A stretch of DNA of 64,000 nt, from positions 1 to 64,000 of the forward strand of contig NZ_JAYMFF010000006.1 in assembly GCF_035989245.1 (NCBI RefSeq), in the 5' to 3' direction. The notes beneath the pieces were generated by a model. It worked only from the letters and a program-made list of their open reading frames with translations, had not been told where the DNA came from and searched no databases. Below are positions 60,097-64,000 of the stretch, in pieces (position 1 is the stretch's first letter; every line of letters begins with the position of its first letter). The position numbers were made by a program, and so were the translations under genes. This DNA is from Adlercreutzia wanghongyangiae. GTDB taxonomy: Bacteria; Actinomycetota; Coriobacteriia; Coriobacteriales; Eggerthellaceae.

Positions 60097-61299
60097 ATGG
60101 AAAAAGCAGAGACATATCGGCTGAAGCGGCTGTGGTTTGCGGTACCGGGGGTTGCGGCGTTGGCGCTGACGTGGGCGGCACAGGCGAATCCCGGACTCAC
60201 TGAGACGTGGTTCTCGCGCGGCGTGTACCCGTGGCTGTCGTCGATCTGGGGATTTCTACCGTCGCTGGTGTCGTGGTCGGTGGCCCAATGGGTGGTCGTG
60301 GCGGCACTTGCGTTCTGTGCGGGCTGGCTCGTGTTCTACGCGATAGCTCTGGTGCGCGGGCGCGGAAAACGTCGGTTCGTGCTCTGGCGCGCGGCGTCTA
60401 CCATGCTCGCCGTCGTCTCCGCAGGCTACTGCATCTTCGCGCTGATGTGCGGGTTGAACTACTATCGGCACACGTTCGCCGAGGATGCGGGGTTCGAGCT
60501 GCGGGAATCCACCACCGAGGAGCTTGTGTCCCTTTGCGAGAACCTAGCCGCGCATATGAACGACGCCCGGGCCGAGGTGGAGGCCGCCGCACCCGCAGCT
60601 GCAGACGCGACCACGCCCACCGCCGCCGACGAGGCCCTGGCCGCCGAGGCCGACGAGTATGCCACCGCGCGCGGTGGCTTCGAAACCTACGCCAAGGAAG
60701 CCGTAACGAACATGAAAGCGCTCGCCGAGACGTACCCGGCGCTCGACCGCCCGCTGTACTCGCGGCCGAAGCCCGTGATCTTCTCGGAACTGATGAGCTA
60801 CGCCGACATCGCCGGCATGTACTTCCCCTTCACCGTGGAATCGAACATCAACAAAGACGGCCCGTTTTTCACCATTCCGGCCACCATGGGTCACGAGCTG
60901 GCCCATCAGTGCGGCTTCATGCGCGAGGATGAGGCGAATTTCATCGGTTATCTCGCCTGTAAGGACGCCGCCGATCCCCTTACGCGCTACAGCGGCTACT
61001 CGCTCGCCTACGACTACGCGCTGTCGGCCCTTATCGGTGCCGATCGCGATGCGGCCCTGGCCGTGAACGACACGCTATCGGACGCCGTACGCGCCGACCG
61101 TCGCGCGCGGGCGGCCTATCTGAAGCAGTTCGAAGGGCCGGTGGCCGAGGTGTCCAACGCCGCTAACAACGCCTACTTGAAGGCAAACCAGCAGACCGAT
61201 GGCACCCGCAGCTACGGTCGCATGGTCGATCTGCTGCTGGCCGAGGCGCGGCAGGCGGAAACGACCGAAGACGTCCAAGCGGCAGCCGACGCGGAATAG
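60097..61299 (+). CDS. DUF3810 membrane protein, putative zinc peptidase
   Basis: 400 residues from the ATG at 60097. Three hydrophobic segments in the first 125 residues (LWFAVPGVAALALTWAA; SVAQWVVVAALAFCAGWLVF; STMLAVVSAGYCIFALM), then an extracellular domain with a gluzincin-like HELAHQ at about 266-271 and EDEANFIGYLAC, where the second E would be a third ligand. This is the DUF3810 pattern; catalysis has to my knowledge not been shown. A Shine-Dalgarno site is missing and a -10-like element is six bases upstream, so a leaderless message is plausible. Confidence 0.85.
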   Translation: MEKAETYRLKRLWFAVPGVAALALTWAAQANPGLTETWFSRGVYPWLSSIWGFLPSLVSWSVAQWVVVAALAFCAGWLVFYAIALVRGRGKRRFVLWRAASTMLAVVSAGYCIFALMCGLNYYRHTFAEDAGFELRESTTEELVSLCENLAAHMNDARAEVEAAAPAAADATTPTAADEALAAEADEYATARGGFETYAKEAVTNMKALAETYPALDRPLYSRPKPVIFSELMSYADIAGMYFPFTVESNINKDGPFFTIPATMGHELAHQCGFMREDEANFIGYLACKDAADPLTRYSGYSLAYDYALSALIGADRDAALAVNDTLSDAVRADRRARAAYLKQFEGPVAEVSNAANNAYLKANQQTDGTRSYGRMVDLLLAEARQAETTEDVQAAADAE

Positions 61300-61427
61300 C
61301 CGCAGCCGCGCGGGGACGCCCCTTTCCACCGAGCGATCGCATCGACGGCGGCTTTTCGAAGCGCGGTGCGACCCCCTCCCCTATACTGGCGAAAACCGCC
61401 CGTTCCCGTGCCCACGAAGGAGCGCCT

Positions 61428-61970
61428 ATGAAACTCATCATCGCCTCGGATATCCACGGCTGCGCCCCGGCGTGCCGCTCCCTGTTGGACCATGCCCGAC
61501 GCGAGCAGCCCGACCGGCTGGTGCTGCTGGGCGACCTGCTGTACCACGGCCCGCGCAACGCCCTGCCCGCTGGTTACGACCCGGCCGCCGTGGCCGTGAT
61601 GCTGAACGAGGCGCCATGGCCCATCACCGCCGTGCGCGGCAACTGCGATGCCGAGGTCGACCAGATGGTGCTTAACTTCCCCTGCCGCGACACCTCCGCA
61701 GTCGTTGTGGACGGTCCGCGCACGCTGTTCTGCACCCACGGGCACGTGCTCTCACCCGATGAACATCCAGCACTCGGTGCGCGAGCGGCCCTGCTGTCGG
61801 GCCACACCCACGCAAAGACGCTCGATGAGCGCGACGGAATCCTGTACGTGAACCCCGGTTCCCCCTCCATCCCCAAAGACGGCAGTGCCAGCTTCGCCGT
61901 GTACGAAGACGGCGTGTTCACCTTGCGTGAGTTGGAAGGCGGCCGCGTTGTCGCCGAAGCGCAGCTCTAG
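61428..61970 (+). CDS. Metallophosphoesterase, YfcE type
   Basis: 180 residues of the calcineurin-like phosphoesterase superfamily. All metal-ligand blocks are present: SDIHG (D8, H10), GDLLYHG, GNCDAEVD, THGH and SGHTH. Short length and the end NPGSPSIPKDG match the YfcE/MJ0936 group, which hydrolyses phosphodiesters in vitro; the natural substrate is unknown. GAAGGAG lies five bases before the ATG. Confidence 0.92.
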   Translation: MKLIIASDIHGCAPACRSLLDHARREQPDRLVLLGDLLYHGPRNALPAGYDPAAVAVMLNEAPWPITAVRGNCDAEVDQMVLNFPCRDTSAVVVDGPRTLFCTHGHVLSPDEHPALGARAALLSGHTHAKTLDERDGILYVNPGSPSIPKDGSASFAVYEDGVFTLRELEGGRVVAEAQL

Positions 61971-62054
61971 GCGGACGGCCACTGGCAAGCCGGCTCGCCC
62001 GGTGCCTTTCCGATGACCGCGCGACGCGCAGCCCTTCCGCGGACGCGGGGAGGG

Positions 62055-62063
62055 TGCTACAAT
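62055..62063 (+). promoter_or_regulatory. Extended -10 promoter of the ABC-F gene leader
   Basis: TGCTACAAT at 62055-62063, differing by one base from the other extended -10 elements of the window. Start of transcription expected near 62070, giving a leader of about 210 bases. Confidence 0.6.
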
Positions 62064-62124
62064 GCTCGGGAATTGTTCCGGCGCGGCCCATATGCCAAGC
62101 GGCGCCCTTCGACGGGAGAGGTTC

Positions 62125-62136
62125 ATGAAGCACTAG
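62125..62136 (+). CDS. Tiny leader ORF (Met-Lys-His) upstream of the ABC-F gene
   Basis: ATG AAG CAC TAG preceded by GGGAGAGG four bases upstream. Such minimal upstream ORFs with following hairpins are known from antibiotic-inducible ABC-F resistance genes, where a stalled ribosome relieves attenuation. Here the role is inferred from layout only. Confidence 0.5.
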   Translation: MKH

Positions 62137-62283
62137 CAGCGCCCGATACGGGCACCCGCCCACGACCGCAACGTTATTCCGGTCGCGCTGACGCGGTGCT
62201 GCTGCCATGCCCTTCCCCTCCTCGCATTCCGTGCGCGCATTGCATGCGCCCCATCAGCGCGGCCCCGTTCCCAGGAGGCCGCC

Positions 62284-63777
62284 ATGCAACTGAATCTATC
62301 CCATATCAGCTACACCTATCCCGGTGCAGCGCTCGCCGCTGTGGACGACATCACGCTCACGCTTCCCCAAGGATGGACGGGTGTCATCGGCGACAATGGC
62401 GCGGGCAAGAGCACGCTCGCTCACCTGGCCACGGGCGATCTGGCCCCCGATGCCGGATCGGTGGGGCCGCGCCTGTTCGCAGCCTACTGCGCCCAGGACT
62501 CCTCCGCCGCGCCCGATACGCTGTACGATTTCGCGGCCGATTGGGGCCGCGCGGCGCGGCGGCTGCGCGAAGCGCTGGCGCTGGAGGAGGAGTGGCTCTA
62601 CGCCTACGACGAGCTTTCCGGCGGCCAGCGCAAGCGCGTGCAGGTGGCCTGCGCGCTGTGGCAGGAGCCCGACGTGCTGGTGATGGACGAACCCACCAAC
62701 GACCTGGACGCCCCCGCCTGCGAGGCGGTGGCCTGCGCGCTGGAGCTGTTCGGCGGCATCGGGCTTCTGATATCCCACGACCGCGCGCTGCTCGACCGAC
62801 TGGCCGCCCAGTGCGTGGTGGTGAACGGCGGCCGGGCGAGCCTGCATCCGGGCGGCTTCTCCCAGGTGGAGGCGGCACTGGCTGGCGAGAGGGCGGCCCG
62901 GGCGCGCCGCCGCGAGAACGCCCGCCGCGAGGTGGGGCGCCTTGCCGCCGAGGCGCAGCGGCGCGGCGAGGAGGCCTCACGGGCCGCCGGCAAGCGAAGC
63001 CGGGCGCAGCTGGATGCCCGCGACAGCGACGGACGAGAGAGGATCGGCCGCGCCATCGTAAGCGGCAAGGACGGCGTGGCGGGTAAGCTGTCGGCCACCA
63101 TGGACCGCCGGCTCGCCCGCGCCTCCGAACGTCTCGCGAGCACGCGCACCGAGAAGCGCTACACCGCGAGCCTGCACCGCTACGGTGCCGTAGCGCGCAT
63201 TCCCACCGTGGCGCATCTGCCGGCGGAGACGCTGCGACGAGGCGACTTTTGCCTGCACGTGCCCGAGCTGTGGGTGGGCTCGCGCGACCGCATTGCCCTG
63301 ACGGGCCGCAACGGAGCCGGGAAGAGCGTGCTTACGGGCCGCCTGCTCGAGGAGGTGCCGTCCTCGGTACCCGCGGCGTACCTCCCGCAGGAGGTGGGGC
63401 CGGCCCTGCGCGAGCGAGCCCTGGCCATGCTGCACGACAGCGACCGCGCCCTGCGGGGCCGCATCCTCTCGCTCGTGGGCAGCATGAACACCGACCCCGA
63501 CAAGCTGCTGGACGGCCACGACATCAGCCCCGGCGAGCTGCGGAAGATCGTGCTGGCCGGCGAACTTCTGCGCGAGCCGGCCCTCCTCGTGCTGGACGAG
63601 CCGACGAACCACCTGGATATCGGCTCCATTTTGGCCCTGCAGGAGCTGCTGGAATCCTTCCCCGGGGCGCTCGTGCTCGTCACCCACGACGCCGCCCTGT
63701 CCGAGGCCGTGGCCGCCACTGAGTGGCATATCAGCCGCGCAGGCAACGAGAGCACGCTTACGGTGCGAAACCGCTAA
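62284..63777 (+). CDS. ABC-F family ATPase, possible ribosome-protection protein
   Basis: 497 residues, two ABC domains without membrane segments. Walker A GDNGAGKST (residues 37-45) and GRNGAGKS (second domain); signatures LSGGQRKRVQVA and ISPGELRKIVLAGELL; Walker B LVMDEPTNDLD and LVLDEPTNHLD. The linker between domains is long and arginine-rich (residues about 200-280), as in antibiotic-resistance ABC-F proteins that reach into the ribosome. AGGAGG lies five bases before the ATG. Its compact size and leader ORF favour an inducible resistance-type role over a housekeeping one; the drug cannot be named. Confidence 0.9.
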   Translation: MQLNLSHISYTYPGAALAAVDDITLTLPQGWTGVIGDNGAGKSTLAHLATGDLAPDAGSVGPRLFAAYCAQDSSAAPDTLYDFAADWGRAARRLREALALEEEWLYAYDELSGGQRKRVQVACALWQEPDVLVMDEPTNDLDAPACEAVACALELFGGIGLLISHDRALLDRLAAQCVVVNGGRASLHPGGFSQVEAALAGERAARARRRENARREVGRLAAEAQRRGEEASRAAGKRSRAQLDARDSDGRERIGRAIVSGKDGVAGKLSATMDRRLARASERLASTRTEKRYTASLHRYGAVARIPTVAHLPAETLRRGDFCLHVPELWVGSRDRIALTGRNGAGKSVLTGRLLEEVPSSVPAAYLPQEVGPALRERALAMLHDSDRALRGRILSLVGSMNTDPDKLLDGHDISPGELRKIVLAGELLREPALLVLDEPTNHLDIGSILALQELLESFPGALVLVTHDAALSEAVAATEWHISRAGNESTLTVRNR

Positions 63778-63788
63778 CGTGCGCAACA

Positions 63789-63825
63789 GCCAGGACCGGG
63801 CGACGCTCCGCACCCCGGTCCTGGC
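63789..63825. terminator. Hairpin between convergent genes
   Basis: Perfect 12-base stem GCCAGGACCGGG/CCCGGTCCTGGC with a 13-base loop between the ABC-F gene and the convergent TipA-like gene. No T-run on either side. Confidence 0.6.
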
Positions 63826-63857
63826 CGCTCAACGTCGCCCGTCGGCCATTCTACGCG

Positions 63858-64000
63858 CTAGATACACGCTTCGATGACGGCGACGAGGAAGGCCGTGGCA
63901 CCCTCGCCTGCCGCGCCGTCGTAGTAGGCCGTAAAGCGCGGGTCGGCCGTATAGCCCTGAGCCAGGGCGCGGTGCGCCTCGGGGGTGTAGCTGCCCGCGG
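63858..64000 (-). CDS. C-terminal end of a TipA-like MerR-family regulator (partial)
   Basis: The last 47 residues of a minus-strand gene that runs off the right edge. The pattern SYTPEAHRALAQGYTADPRF, TAYYD and a final helix ending in AFLVAVIEACI matches the drug-binding TipAS domain found at the end of some MerR-type activators. The convergent arrangement with an ABC-F ATPase gene would suit a drug-response locus. The DNA-binding part lies outside the window. Confidence 0.75.
   Translation of the reverse strand, partial: AGSYTPEAHRALAQGYTADPRFTAYYDGAAGEGATAFLVAVIEACI

Larger units (their letters stand above)
61971..62283 (+). other. Leader region of the ABC-F gene
   Basis: 313 bases. A promoter (TGCTACAAT at 62055-62063) is followed by a leader of about 210 bases that holds a three-codon ORF with ribosome binding site (62125-62136) and several short hairpins (for instance GCCCG/CGGGC at 62141-62153 and CGACCG/CGGTCG at about 62163-62187). 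No longer gene is seen. Confidence 0.6.

Overview
The window is high-GC chromosomal DNA of an anaerobic actinobacterium, most likely Coriobacteriia and probably Eggerthellaceae. This is an inference from base composition, the arginine deiminase block (arcA-arcB-YfcC antiporter) and the cluster plsY-der-DUF512-ispH-plsC-cmk-aroA-tyrA. No rRNA or other decisive taxonomic marker is present.

Layout. (1) 1-9181: a minus-strand housekeeping run for phospholipid, isoprenoid and aromatic amino acid synthesis, CMP kinase and ribosome assembly. (2) 9290-10085: a PIN-domain toxin/antitoxin pair with a recognisable promoter and palindromic operator. (3) 10139-29169: a type 1 BREX phage-defence island on the minus strand, in the order brxA-brxB-brxC-pglX-pglZ-brxL with extra genes. 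pglX is split into an 874-residue N-terminal part and a 319-residue C-terminal part. A 1.95-kb insert between them holds a gene coupled to pglX, a diverged scrap of a second pglX, and an opposite-strand DUF3800 gene. Further unrecognised genes lie between pglX and pglZ (624 aa) and after brxL (443 aa). (4) 29564-33213: an orphan solute-binding lipoprotein overlapping a hybrid sensor kinase. (5) 33361-36399: the pantothenate genes panB-panC-panD-panE. (6) 36571-42866: rluB, scpB, scpA, a site-2 protease, trmL and an ABC-F ATPase. (7) 42996-44845: a broken Fic-family gene, a yjdF gene behind a probable yjdF-type riboswitch, and tRNA-Val. (8) 44981-54749: trpS, a cation/proton antiporter, a NYN/LOTUS protein, tRNA-Lys, tRNA-His, tcdA, a secreted nuclease, a CAU-anticodon tRNA and argS. 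(9) 54947-58989: the arginine deiminase operon. (10) 59427-64000: tRNA-Pro, a repeat-rich intergenic region, a DUF3810 membrane protein, a YfcE-type phosphoesterase, an ABC-F ATPase behind a leader with a three-codon ORF, and the C-terminal end of a TipA-like regulator.

Besides BREX, the most striking feature is a set of dispersed palindromic repeats that lie not only between genes but in frame inside genes: a DUF512 protein (several copies of two families), pglX, brxC, an ABC-F ATPase and the linker of the sensor kinase. They are translated as short loop or linker insertions, comparable to the palindromic elements known in Rickettsia proteins. All functional assignments come from motif recognition by eye; no database search was run.
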